The notes under the pieces were generated by a model. The model had not been told where the DNA came from. It did not search any database and saw only the letters and a list, made by a program, of their open reading frames with translations. This document shows, in pieces, positions 8,524 to 17,600 of a DNA stretch of 27,973 nucleotides. The DNA is from Quadrisphaera sp. GTDB lineage: Bacteria > Actinomycetota > Actinomycetes > Actinomycetales > Quadrisphaeraceae. Every line of letters starts with the position of its first letter. Position 1 is the first letter of the stretch. A program made the position numbers and the translations under genes. The stretch lies in the NCBI GenBank assembly GCA_029258695.1, contig JARIBR010000106.1, forward strand, positions 1 through 27,973. The letters run 5' to 3'.

Positions 8524-9754
8524 GCGCGTCGCGCAGGTCGGCGACGTGCGGGCTGATCGCGGGGTCGAACCCCGAGCCGAGCGCGAGGTAGGTCCCGGCG
8601 AAGTCGGTGCGCGCGACCAGGCGCGCGAGGCGCTCCAGCCCGGTGGTCCCCCCCGACTCCCCGAGCGCGACCTCGGAGACCCGCAGGCCGGAGCGCTCGG
8701 CGATGTCCAGCACGGCGCTGGTCGCCGGCCCTCGGGTGGCCGGGGTCGTCTCGGTGAGGAGCAGCAGGCGCAGGCGCGGACCGGTCGGCCCGTCGACGTA
8801 GGGGTCGTGGAAGAGGTCGTCCAGCCCCGCGTCCCCCTCGTCGGTGGCGCCGCCGGCCAGGGGCCCGCCGAAGGTGGCCACCACGTCGCCGGCGTCGTCG
8901 GGCAGGGTGCCTGCGAGCGCCGGCACGCGGGCCGTGCGCGCCAGCACGGACGCCGCCCGGCGCGCGGCCACCGCGGCCAGCGGGCCGTCGCCGAGGACCA
9001 CGGGCACGGTTCCCGCGAGCTCGACGGCGAGGGTCTTCGCAGGGTTGACGAAGACCGCCGACGACGGACGGGCGGTGGCCGCCTCGTCGTCGAGGGCGTC
9101 GGCCACCGCCATGAGGTCGTCCGGCGCGGCGGTGAACAGGCCGAGGCGGTCGCCGGCGAGCAGCACCGGGGTGAGCAGGGACCACAGGGCGGTGCGGGTG
9201 GTGGGGGCGGAGACGGCGCCCGTGGACAGCGGCGGCGTGGCGACGTGGAGGCCGCGGACCTGCTCGGAGACCCGGGCCATCGACGAGTCGGCGCGACCGA
9301 TCGTCAGCACGCGCGCGCCGCGCCGGCCCGCCTCGGCGAGCAGGCGCACGCCCGGGGCCGACCTGCCGGACAGCGAGGCGCCGACGACGAGGTCGAGGGG
9401 GCCGACCCATCCCGGCAGGGCGTCACCGGTGCGCACGACGACGGGCACCGGCGAGGAGGCACCGGCCAGCGCCGCGATGGCGTCACCGATGACGGCCGAG
9501 CCGCCCCGCGCCGCCACGACCACCGAGCGAGGACGGTCGCTCGCGTCGAGGCGGGCGATCCCCGACTCCTCGGAGACCTCCACGGCGCGCCGGACCTGGG
9601 CGCCGGCCCCGGCGAGGGCTCGCAGCACGCCTGAGGGGTCGGCGGCGGCGAGCCCGTCCTCGTCGTCGAGCAGCGCCTCGTCGAGGTCGCTGGGGTTCGA
9701 GGGCTCGGGCGGGAGGTCCATCGGGTCGAGGCTCACGGCGCCGACGCTACCCAC
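8516..9754 (-). CDS. SIS-domain phosphosugar isomerase-like protein (Rv3256c-like)
   Basis: 412 residues resembling the SIS-type glucose/mannose-6-phosphate isomerase-like protein that sits beside manB in actinobacteria. It has two Rossmann-like SIS lobes: the first near 70-170 (VVVAARGGSAVIGDAI, then GASLSGRSAPGVRLLAEAG), the second in the C-terminal half (KTLAVELAGTVPVVLGDG). It ends in a hydrophobic region, FAGTYLALGSGFDPA. I could not verify catalytic residues, so isomerase activity is unproven. GTG at 9754 has a GAGGA site 8 bases upstream. An alternative is GTG at 9736, seven bases after a -10-like TAGCGT (9749-9744), giving a leaderless start. It lies 48 bases after manB and probably shares its operon. 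Neither manA nor the Trm112-like gene I would expect nearby is present. Confidence 0.82.
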   Translation of the reverse strand: MGSVGAVSLDPMDLPPEPSNPSDLDEALLDDEDGLAAADPSGVLRALAGAGAQVRRAVEVSEESGIARLDASDRPRSVVVAARGGSAVIGDAIAALAGASSPVPVVVRTGDALPGWVGPLDLVVGASLSGRSAPGVRLLAEAGRRGARVLTIGRADSSMARVSEQVRGLHVATPPLSTGAVSAPTTRTALWSLLTPVLLAGDRLGLFTAAPDDLMAVADALDDEAATARPSSAVFVNPAKTLAVELAGTVPVVLGDGPLAAVAARRAASVLARTARVPALAGTLPDDAGDVVATFGGPLAGGATDEGDAGLDDLFHDPYVDGPTGPRLRLLLLTETTPATRGPATSAVLDIAERSGLRVSEVALGESGGTTGLERLARLVARTDFAGTYLALGSGFDPAISPHVADLRDALS

Positions 9755-9802
9755 CCGCGCGGTCCTCGGCGGGGAGAGAGCCGTGGGGCGGTGCGGTGGG
9801 CG

Positions 9803-11245
9803 TCAGGCCCGCACGGCGGCGAGCACCTCGTCGCGCACCCGCTGCATGGTCGCGGCGTCCTGGCCCTCGACGTTGAGGCGCAGCAGCGGCTCGGTGTTGG
9901 ACGGACGCAGGTTGAACCACCACCACGGTGACTCCTGCGGGGGGGAGCTCACGCTCAGCCCGTCGAGGGTGTCGACGCCCGCGCCGGAGCTCTCGTGCTG
10001 CTCGCGGACCCGCGCGGTCACCGCGGCGGCGTCGACCACGGTGGAGTTGATCTCGCCGCTGGCCGCGTAGGGGTCGTAGGCGGCGGTGAGCTGCGAGAGA
10101 GGTACGGCGGCCTCACCCAGCGCCGCCAGGACGTGCAGGGCCGCGAGCATCCCGGTGTCGGCGCCCCAGAAGTCGGCGAAGTAGTAGTGGGCGGAGTGCT
10201 CGCCACCGAACACGGCCCCGGTGCGGGCCATCTCGGCCTTGATGTAGCTGTGGCCCACGCGGGTGCGCACGGCGCTGGCCCCGGCGTCCTCGACGAGCTC
10301 GGGGACGGCTCGGGAGGTGATGAGGTTGTGCAGGACGACGGGCTCGCCGGCAGGTGCGGCGGCTCGGGCGCGGGCGATCTCGCGCAGCGCCACGAGCGCG
10401 GTGATCGCCGAGGGGCTGACCGCGTCTCCCCGCTCGTCGACGACGAAGCACCGGTCGGCGTCCCCGTCGAAGGCGAGACCCACGTCGGCGCCGTGCTCGA
10501 GGACCGCGCGCTGCAGGTCCACGAGGTTCGCCGGGTCGAGGGGGTTGGCCTCGTGGTTGGGGAACGTGCCGTCGAGCTCGAAGAACAGCGGCACGACCTC
10601 CAGCGGGAGGGCGGGCAGGCCGGCGGCCTCCTCGAGCACGGCCGGCGTGGTGAGCCCGGCCATGCCGTTGCCCGCGTCGACGACCACCGTCAGCGGCCGG
10701 ATCCCGCGCAGGTCCACCAGCGAGCGCAGGTGCGCCGCGTAGTCGCCGAGGACGTCGCGCCGGGTGACCGAGCCGGGGCGGGCCGCCGCGGGCAGGGGCG
10801 CGTCACCGTCGAGGAACGCCTGGGCCAGCTCGCGCACCTGCGCGAGACCGCTGTCCTGGCCCACCGGCTTGGCCCCGGCCCGGCACAGCTTGATGCCGTT
10901 GTAGGCCGCGGGGTTGTGGCTGGCGGTGAACATCGCCCCGGGCACGTCGAGGGCCCCGGAGGCGTAGTAGAGCCCGTCGGTGGAGCACAGCCCGATGACG
11001 CTCACGTCGGCGCCCGCCCCGGTGACGCCCTCGGCGAAGGCCGCCACGAGCTCGGGTGAGGAGGGGCGCATGTCGTGCCCGACGACGAGGGACCCCCCGC
11101 CGGCGACGCCGAGGACCTGGGCCGCAGCAGCACCGATCGCCCGCACGGTGGCGGCGTCCAGCTGGGTGCCGACGAGCCCGCGGACGTCGTAGGCCTTGAT
11201 GATGGTGCTCAGGTCGAGGGCGTCACGGGGCGGCGTCGCGGGCAT
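9803..11245 (-). CDS. manB: Phosphomannomutase/phosphoglucomutase
   Basis: Alpha-D-phosphohexomutase of 480 residues that interconverts mannose-6-phosphate and mannose-1-phosphate, the precursor of GDP-mannose. All four family signatures are visible: catalytic Ser109 in FTASHNPAAYNGIK, the metal-binding loop FDGDADR (about 259-265), the sugar-binding GGEHSAHYYF, and the phosphate-binding RPSNTEPLLRL near the C-terminus. The ATG at 11245 is seven bases downstream of TAGGGT, a good leaderless promoter. The position between the SIS protein and DUF3499 matches Rv3257c (pmmA/manB) in M. tuberculosis. Phosphoglucomutase activity as a second function is possible. Confidence 0.95.
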   Translation of the reverse strand: MPATPPRDALDLSTIIKAYDVRGLVGTQLDAATVRAIGAAAAQVLGVAGGGSLVVGHDMRPSSPELVAAFAEGVTGAGADVSVIGLCSTDGLYYASGALDVPGAMFTASHNPAAYNGIKLCRAGAKPVGQDSGLAQVRELAQAFLDGDAPLPAAARPGSVTRRDVLGDYAAHLRSLVDLRGIRPLTVVVDAGNGMAGLTTPAVLEEAAGLPALPLEVVPLFFELDGTFPNHEANPLDPANLVDLQRAVLEHGADVGLAFDGDADRCFVVDERGDAVSPSAITALVALREIARARAAAPAGEPVVLHNLITSRAVPELVEDAGASAVRTRVGHSYIKAEMARTGAVFGGEHSAHYYFADFWGADTGMLAALHVLAALGEAAVPLSQLTAAYDPYAASGEINSTVVDAAAVTARVREQHESSGAGVDTLDGLSVSSPPQESPWWWFNLRPSNTEPLLRLNVEGQDAATMQRVRDEVLAAVRA

Positions 11246-11252
11246 GGGCGCG

Positions 11253-11258
11253 ACCCTA
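11253..11258 (-). promoter_or_regulatory. manB -10 element, leaderless
   Basis: TAGGGT on the minus strand, seven bases before the manB ATG. It fits the actinobacterial TANNNT -10 motif with transcription starting at or next to the start codon. No clear -35. Confidence 0.6.
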
Positions 11259-11396
11259 GCCAGCGCCCGCCGCCCGCCGGCCGGACCGGCGCGTCACCTG
11301 GCCGGCGCGTCACCCGGCCGAGAACCCGTGCTCAAGCCGGGGGCCGTGCGCGCCGATGACCTCCGTGGCGTACTGCACCCGGACGAAGGACACCTC

Positions 11397-11759
11397 ATGA
11401 CCGCGGCACGATCGAGCACCCTCACGACGAGCACGACGACCGCCCGCGAGAGGGTGCGCGACGACGGCGGCCAGGACGACCGCCGGGACAGGACCTCCCG
11501 CCGGCGCACCGGGTCCCGCCGAGGACACGTGCCCAGCGTCCCCCTCGGCTCGTTGACCCAGGGTGGTGTGGGGGGCCGCGGAGCTGGGTCGACGTGCACG
11601 GTCTGCGAGAGCACCTCCGTCACGCACCTCACGATGACGCTGACCGACGGGACGCCGGCACGCTTCACGTCGTGCCGCACCTGCGGGGAGCGACGCTGGG
11701 ACGGCAGCGGCGAACCGCTGAGCATCGCCGAGGTCATCGCCCGCGCGTCGAAGCCCTGA
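11397..11759 (+). CDS. Small zinc-ribbon protein of unknown function
   Basis: 120 residues. The first 60 are low-complexity and basic; the last 55 form a compact domain with two CxxC pairs: CTVC (Cys67, Cys70) and CRTC (Cys93, Cys96), separated by THLTMTLTDGTPARFTS. This is a typical treble-clef or zinc-ribbon spacing. It ends with a short helix (LSIAEVIARAS). The ATG at 11397 has GAAGGA six bases upstream, which fixes the start and supports a real gene. Divergent from manB and convergent with DUF3499. I recall similar short proteins near manB in other actinobacteria but cannot confirm it. No function can be assigned. Confidence 0.75.
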   Translation: MTAARSSTLTTSTTTARERVRDDGGQDDRRDRTSRRRTGSRRGHVPSVPLGSLTQGGVGGRGAGSTCTVCESTSVTHLTMTLTDGTPARFTSCRTCGERRWDGSGEPLSIAEVIARASKP

Positions 11760-11788
11760 CGGGCGCGCTCCCGGTCGGGCGAGGGTCG

Positions 11789-11824
11789 GAGCGGGTCAGC
11801 GTCGAGCGGGTCAGCGTCGAGCGG
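11789..11824. repeat. 15-bp tandem duplication plus partial third copy at the DUF3499 stop
   Basis: GAGCGGGTCAGCGTC at 11789-11803 and 11804-11818, then a partial copy GAGCGG running into the minus-strand stop codon of the DUF3499 gene (11825-11827). It lies in the 65-base gap between convergent genes. Confidence 0.85.
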
Positions 11825-12181
11825 TCAGCCGTGCTGGCCGCCGGACCGGCGCACGACGCGCAGGTGCGAGCGGCGCTGCGCCGCGGCCTCGGCGGTGATG
11901 GGTTCCGGCTCGGGCCGCGCCGCCTCGCGGACGGCGTCGGCGAGGGCCAGGAGGTCGTCGTGGCTGTGCCGGTGCTCGTAGGCCTCGGGCTGCAGGCGGA
12001 CGAGCTCCCAGCCCTTCGGGGCGGTGAGCCGGTCGGCGTGCCCGGAGCACATGTCGTAGCAGTGCGGCTCGGCCTGGCGGGCTAGCGGTCCGAGCACTGC
12101 GGTGGAGTCGGCGTAGACGTAGGTGAGCGTGGCGATCGCCGGGGCCTTGCACCCTGTCCTGCTGCACCTCCGCACCCCCAT
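11825..12181 (-). CDS. DUF3499 family protein
   Basis: 118 residues. The N-terminal half is highly characteristic of DUF3499: CSRTGCKAPAIATLTYVYAD, then AEPHCYDMCSGHADRL and TAPKGWELVRL. Cys6, Cys11, Cys41, Cys45 and nearby His residues look like a metal site. The C-terminus is charged and variable. ATG at 12181 follows TAACGT (12194-12189) by seven bases, a leaderless arrangement; GTG two codons later is an alternative. It corresponds to Rv3258c by position, between manB and the metallopeptidase-like gene. Function is unknown in the whole family. Confidence 0.9.
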   Translation of the reverse strand: MGVRRCSRTGCKAPAIATLTYVYADSTAVLGPLARQAEPHCYDMCSGHADRLTAPKGWELVRLQPEAYEHRHSHDDLLALADAVREAARPEPEPITAEAAAQRRSHLRVVRRSGGQHG

Positions 12182-12188
12182 CTGCGGG

Positions 12189-12194
12189 ACGTTA
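12189..12194 (-). promoter_or_regulatory. DUF3499 gene -10 element, leaderless
   Basis: TAACGT on the minus strand, seven bases upstream of the ATG. It is one half of a divergent promoter pair with the plus-strand element at 12271-12276. Confidence 0.6.
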
Positions 12195-12270
12195 CCCCAC
12201 GTGCGGGCCCCGGTGAGGGCGGCGCGCTGACCTGCCCCGCGCCGCCGCGCCGGGCCCCGGCGACCGGCCT

Positions 12271-12276
12271 TAGCCT
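12271..12276 (+). promoter_or_regulatory. Leaderless -10 element of the metallopeptidase-like gene
   Basis: TAGCCT followed by six bases and then the GTG start at 12283, so transcription would begin at the start codon. No ribosome site is present, which supports a leaderless transcript. Confidence 0.65.
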
Positions 12277-12282
12277 GGTCCC

Positions 12283-12873
12283 GTGACGACGTCGGACCGC
12301 GCCCAGGGCGGGCAGGGCACGGGCGGTCAGGGCAGCGGCTGGGCAGGCCGGGCCGGGCCGGGCCGCCCCGCGCAGGGCAGCGCCCGGCGCGGTGTCCTGG
12401 GGCCGGGCGCGCCGCAGCCGGCGAGCGCCCCGAGCGTCTCGGTCGACCCGGCGGGCGCCGGGGGGGCCAGCCGTCGTCGTCACCGCCGTGACCGGCACGG
12501 ACGAGGGCTGCGCGGGCCGCTCCTGCCGGCCGCGCTGCCCGCCGCGCGCACCCGGGGGGAGGCCTTCGACGACCTCGTGCTCGACGCCGTGGAGGACCTC
12601 GAGCGCCGGTGGAGGAGCGAGCTGTCCGGCATCGAGTTCGCCGTCGAGGACGTGCCGCCGGACCAGCCCGTCCCCCAGGTGCGGCGCGAGGTGCCGCTGG
12701 GTCGCTGCACCGCCGGTGATCGTCGCTCGGGCCCGCGCGTGGTGCTGTACCGGCGACCCATCACCGCCCGTGCGGTGGACGAGGCCGATCTCGCAGACCT
12801 CGTCCACGAGGTGGTCGTCGAGCAGGTCGCGAGCGCCCTGGGACGCAGCCCCGAGGAGATCGACCCGACCTGA
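12283..12873 (+). CDS. Zincin-like metallopeptidase family protein, degenerate motif
   Basis: 196 residues. The first 85 are Gly/Pro/Arg-rich and probably disordered. The C-terminal domain (about 90-196) resembles the actinobacterial Rv3259 group of the zincin-like (PF06262-type) family: FDDLVLDAVEDLERRW, an EFAVEDVPP strand, RVVLYRRPI, then LVHEVVVEQVASALG. His175-Glu176 match the first half of HExxH, but the second His is missing (HEVVV), so the canonical zinc site is incomplete and peptidase activity is doubtful. The start is the GTG at 12283, supported by the leaderless promoter. It is divergent from DUF3499 and ends 19 bases from the convergent DUF5719 gene. The family name rests on context and pattern. 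Confidence 0.8.
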   Translation: MTTSDRAQGGQGTGGQGSGWAGRAGPGRPAQGSARRGVLGPGAPQPASAPSVSVDPAGAGGASRRRHRRDRHGRGLRGPLLPAALPAARTRGEAFDDLVLDAVEDLERRWRSELSGIEFAVEDVPPDQPVPQVRREVPLGRCTAGDRRSGPRVVLYRRPITARAVDEADLADLVHEVVVEQVASALGRSPEEIDPT

Positions 12874-12892
12874 GGCCCCCGCCGCGCCCAGG

Positions 12893-14614
12893 TCACGGTG
12901 AGCCGCGCAGCTCCACGCGGACGGCTGCGCTGGAGACCGGCGCCGGAGCGACCGCGTGCGCGGAGACGAGGGAGCCGCCCCGCGCCCCCTCGTCGTCGCT
13001 GGGCAGCGAGGTCTCCAGCGCGGCGACGACGGGAGATCGACCGTCGACGGCCACGAGCACCGCGACCGGGCTGCCCCCGCCGTCACCGGCGCGCGGGAGC
13101 CCGTCGACCTCCAGCACGCGCGTGCTGCTCGGGGGCAGCGTCACCTCGCTCACCGGCCCCAGCGCGCCGTCGGCCCCCACGACGGCCACGGCGGCGCTGG
13201 CGGGTCCGACGGGGCTGGCCCCCGCCCCCGGTCCCTCGGGTCCGGCGTGCAGCACCAGGCGCGTCACCATCACCCTTGCCGCGCCGTCTGCGCCGCCAGC
13301 CGTCCCGCTCTCCGCCGTGCCGTCGCCACCCGTCTCGGGCTGCGGCGGCACGGCGAGCACGACCTGGCCGGACAGCGGACGGGCCGAGCCGGTCCACGAC
13401 AGGTCGGCCGCGACGCCGTCGTCCCCGGCGGTGGACCGCTGCGCACCGGCCACGACGGGGGCGTCGGCGACGACCCTCACCGTCCACGTGCCGGGGGGCA
13501 GCCCGTCGAGGGGGACGTCGACCGCGCCGGCCGCCGGGACGGTGGCGGCCAGGCGCAGCCCGTCCGTGGTGAGCGGACCGTCGGGTCCCACGACCTGCCA
13601 CCGTGCGACGACCGGCGAGGGACCGGTCGTGGCCAGGCGCAGCACCGGGGTCCCCTCCCCGTCCGCGGCGACGACGCCGGGCACGACCTGCTCGCGGGAG
13701 GGGCCGGCGCCGGCGGTGACCACGTCGGTGCCGCGAGGCACGAGCCCGCGCAGCGACGTCGTGACCAGCCACGCGGCCACGTCCGCGCCGTCGCTGCGCA
13801 CCCTGACGGCCAGCGAGGCCGCGCCCGGCGCGACGCCCTCGAGCAGCACGGAGCGCTGCTGGCCGGCGGCGAGGGACATCTGCGGCAGGGGCACCAGCGT
13901 CCCCCCGTCGACCGCGGCCCCCGGGTCGACGACGGCGTCGGCGCGCACCGTCGCCGGGGCGTCGCCGGGGTTCAGCACCACGAGGCGGGTCGAGTCCCCG
14001 ACCTCCGTGGCGCCGCCGACCAGCCACGCCTCGTCAGCGACGGCGACGCAGGGCGGCGCCGAGAGCCCGCGCAGGTCCCCGGAGGTGGCCGACGCCGTGG
14101 ACGCCCCGGCCAGCAGGGGCTCCACGCCGAGCACGGGGCTGGCGCTGGCCGTCCTCGGACCTCCTCCCGCGGCCGAGGCGATCGCCCCCCCGACCTCGGG
14201 GAGCGGGGAGCCGACCACCGGCTCGCCCCCGGCCTCGGGGTCGAACAGCCGCAGCGCCGGCTCGGACGGGTCCTCCGGGTCACCCACGGACGGCGCCTCG
14301 ACCGGTGCCGGCGGCCGGGGCAGGCCGAGCGCCGGCGCGGTCCGCTCGGGGAGGACGGTGAGCGCCCGGACCGCCGTCGCCGGGGCCACGGCGCCGGAGT
14401 CACCCTCGAGCTGGGAGGACGTCGACGCGGCGCTCGGCGGCCCGGGGCAGCCGAGCGCCACCTCGGTGGCGGGCACCGGGACCTCCTCCGAGGCGGTGAG
14501 GACGCGCACCGACGCGGGCGGTCCCGCCGCGGCGAGCACGGCTCCGGCGGCGAGCAGGGCGGTGGCGGCGAGCGCCCCGGCAGCGGCGCGCACGGGGAGC
14601 CTGAGGTACCTCAT
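12893..14614 (-). CDS. DUF5719 family secreted/anchored protein
   Basis: 573 residues. An N-terminal signal or anchor (RLPVRAAAGALAATALLAAGAVLAA, about 5-30) is followed by a long extracytoplasmic part rich in Ala, Gly, Val, Pro and Ser. Features include CPG and PPCVAVADEAWLVGG motifs (a possible disulfide region), then immunoglobulin-like beta stretches (STRLVVLNPGDAPATV, PSPVVARWQVVG, GTWTVRVVADAPVV). This matches what I know of DUF5719 proteins beside the large GT2 gene. The ATG at 14614 overlaps the stop of the upstream GT2 gene (ATGA), so they are co-translated and probably work together on a surface polysaccharide or glycoprotein. Function is unknown. Confidence 0.85.
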   Translation of the reverse strand: MRYLRLPVRAAAGALAATALLAAGAVLAAAGPPASVRVLTASEEVPVPATEVALGCPGPPSAASTSSQLEGDSGAVAPATAVRALTVLPERTAPALGLPRPPAPVEAPSVGDPEDPSEPALRLFDPEAGGEPVVGSPLPEVGGAIASAAGGGPRTASASPVLGVEPLLAGASTASATSGDLRGLSAPPCVAVADEAWLVGGATEVGDSTRLVVLNPGDAPATVRADAVVDPGAAVDGGTLVPLPQMSLAAGQQRSVLLEGVAPGAASLAVRVRSDGADVAAWLVTTSLRGLVPRGTDVVTAGAGPSREQVVPGVVAADGEGTPVLRLATTGPSPVVARWQVVGPDGPLTTDGLRLAATVPAAGAVDVPLDGLPPGTWTVRVVADAPVVAGAQRSTAGDDGVAADLSWTGSARPLSGQVVLAVPPQPETGGDGTAESGTAGGADGAARVMVTRLVLHAGPEGPGAGASPVGPASAAVAVVGADGALGPVSEVTLPPSSTRVLEVDGLPRAGDGGGSPVAVLVAVDGRSPVVAALETSLPSDDEGARGGSLVSAHAVAPAPVSSAAVRVELRGSP

Positions 14615-17600
14615 GCGCCGGCCCGCCGCGGGGGTCCGGCGGAGCGCGCGCCGCCGAGGGGGAGAGCCAGGAGCACGGTGAGCAGCAGGACGACCGCCTG
14701 GGCCCCGGCGACGAGGACCGGGAGGGTGCCCGCGTGGCTGATGACGAGCTCACCACCGCCGGGCGGGACGTCCACGGACGTCGCCCACCCGTCGGCGCGC
14801 GAGACGGGCAGCGCCTCACCGTCGAGCGTGGCGCGCCACGCCGGGTCGAAGCGCTCGGCGAGGACCGCGCGGCGCCCCGCCGGCCCGGGCTCGACGTCGG
14901 CGACGACCCGCTCGCCCGTCGAGGGGAGCACGCGCAGGGCGGCGCCGTCGGCGGCGAGCAGCCGGGCGCGGGCCGGGCGGTCGGTGCCCTCCGGCGCGGT
15001 GGTGGCCACGCGGTAGAGCACGCCATCGTCGGTGGCGCCGGCGCGCACCAGCGCCGCGGAGCCGTCCAGGGGGCTGTCGCCACGCACGAAGACGAAGCCG
15101 ATGCCGAGCGAGCGCAGCGCCGGACCGGGGTCACCGGACCCGGCGGCCAGCGACGCGCTCACCGAGCGCAGCAGCGCGGTCCCCGGGGCGCGCGCGCGCC
15201 CGCCGTCGTCCTCGGAGCCAGCACCGTCCTCCGCACCAGCACCGTCCTCCGACGCCGTCGCGGTGACCTCGCCGAGCAGCGGGCCGTCCAGCCCGGCCGC
15301 GGCGGACGCCGCGCTGGTGTCGAGCAGCGTCACCCTCCCCCGGGCCAGGGTGGCGGACGCGGACGCCCCGGACGGGTCGTCCCTCAGCCCTCGCAGGTCC
15401 AGCTCGAGGGTGCGCGCGGCGTCGGGGTCGCGTCCGGCGTCCAGCGCGACGGCGGGCAGCGCGCCGTCGCTCCGCTCGAGCTGCGACGGGGAGGCGAGCG
15501 CCCACCCGGCGAGGGTCGCGAGCGGCGCGAGGGCCACCACGACGGCCACCGCGACCGCCGGCGTGCGCCAGTGGCTGCGAGCGACGCGACGGCTGGTGGC
15601 GCCCGCGGGCCGCGCGGGGTGCACGACGGCGGTGCGCACCCGCTCCGCGACAGCCAGGGCGCCGGCGACCGCTCCGGCCCACACCAGCGACGTGCCGGCA
15701 CCGGGCCACGCGGAGACGTCCGGCGGTGTGACCGCGGTGTGCACGCTCACCGCCGCGGTCAGCGTCCCGAGAGCCACCAGCAGCCACCCGGTGCGCCCGC
15801 CCACGCCGGTGCGCCGGACGGTCCACGCCGCGGCGGCGGTGGTGATCACGGCGGCCGCGGGCAGGAGCAGCTGGACCCAGCGTGCGGCACCGGTGAGGAC
15901 GATGGGCACCGCCCTCGCCGCGGCGTCGCCCCAGGCGCCCGGCAGCGCGCCCACGAGCTCGCCGGCGCGCTGCCCGAGCTCGGGCAGGCCACCGGGCACC
16001 AGCCCCGCGAGCCGCCCGGGCCCGGTGGCGACCGGCTGGCCGAGCACCAGCTCCCACCACGCCGGGCTCGCGCTGGCCAGGGCGAAGCCGGGACCGGCGA
16101 CCAGGGCCCTCGGGTCCGAGACCGCGACGAGGGCCAGGGGCGCCACGACGGCGACGGCGGGGGCCAGGACCCAGACCATCGAGGCGCGCCAGCGGGGGGT
16201 GAGCACCGCGGCGGCCACCACGGCGAGCAGCAGCGGCGGCGCCAGGACGGGTGCGCCGGCCACCGCGACCGCGGCGGCCAGCCCCGCTGAGGCCGCCGCG
16301 GTGAGGGACGCGCGCCGGCTCGGTGCCGTGAGCGCCTGCGCGGTCCCCAGCACCGCCCAGGGAAGCGCGACGTGGGCGATCACCGCGCCGAGGCGTCCGG
16401 TCTCCAGGCCGAGGAGAAGCGGGGGGGCGCAGGCCCACACCAGCGCGACGACCAGGCGCAGGGGACGCGAGCGGGTGGCCACGCCGGCCGCGGCCCACCC
16501 GCCCCACCCGGCCAGCGGCAGCGCGAGCAGCAGCAGGGCGGCCACGGCGCCGGCGGTGTCGCCCCCGAGCGGCAGGGAGGCCGCGCCGACCACCCAGAGC
16601 AGCGGGTCGGGGGGCAGCGGCGCGCCGAGCCCGGCCGGCGACCAGTCCGAGGCGAGGGCGCGCACGACGGCTCCCAGGGGTGGCGCCCCCGGGAGCGCGG
16701 GTCCGGTGACCTGTCCGGGGCCCAGCAGGCCGCGCAGCACCCAGAGGCTGAGCCCCGCGAGGCCGGCGATCACCAGCGGCGCGGCCACGCGCCCCACCCG
16801 CGACGGCGGCGCGAAGGGCAGGGGGTCCTGGCCGGGGCCGCGGGTGGCGCCGCTGGCAGCCTGCCGTGTCTGCTCGGTGCCCCGGTGCGGCAGCTCGGTG
16901 GCCGACCACCGCCCGCGCGCGAGCCGGTCGCGGTGGAACCGGAGCAGCTCGGGGGTGCTCGGCTGGAGGCTGGCCAGCGCCCGTCGCCCGTCCCGCCGCG
17001 CCTCGCGTCGCCCGCCGGGAGGCGCGGGTGGAGCGGCGCGGCGCCAGCTGGTCCGTGCCCGCCACACCCCTCCCGGGCGCAGGAGCCCGGCGTGGGCGGC
17101 GGCCACCGCGGAGACCTCCGCGGGGGCGAGGGACGGCTGCTTGGTCGCCATCCGCCCCAGCGCGCGCAGGATGCCGCCGAGCGCCGTGAGCAGCAGCACC
17201 ACCGGCAGCATCACCAGGGGTGCGGTGACGAGCTGGTGGTGCACCTCCGCCCGCCGGGTCGCGCTGCGGAGCGCCCGTGCGCGCCGGCGCACCGAGGCGC
17301 GCGCCGTGCCCTCAGCGCCACCGGGGCCCCCGGCATGACGGATCCCCGTCGCGGTCGCGTCGGCGTGGTGGACCACCGCCCGGGGCACCACGACGACGCG
17401 GTGGCCGGACAGGTGCGCGCGCCGGCACAGGTCGAGGGCCTCGGCGCCGCGCGGGGCCCAGGCGTCGTGACCCAGCGCCACGAGCACGTCGGTGCGCACG
17501 AGCATGCCGGCGCTGGAGACGGCGAGGACGTCGGTGACGTCGTCGAGCTGGCCCTGGTCCGCCTCGCCCGGTTCCACCCCGGGGATGACCCGACCGCGCC

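Noticed and set aside
12956..16290. Long plus-strand frames opposite DUF5719 and the GT2 gene
   Set aside because: Low-complexity Ala/Arg/Pro/Gly translation; the minus strand has a signal peptide, GT2 motifs and membrane helices.
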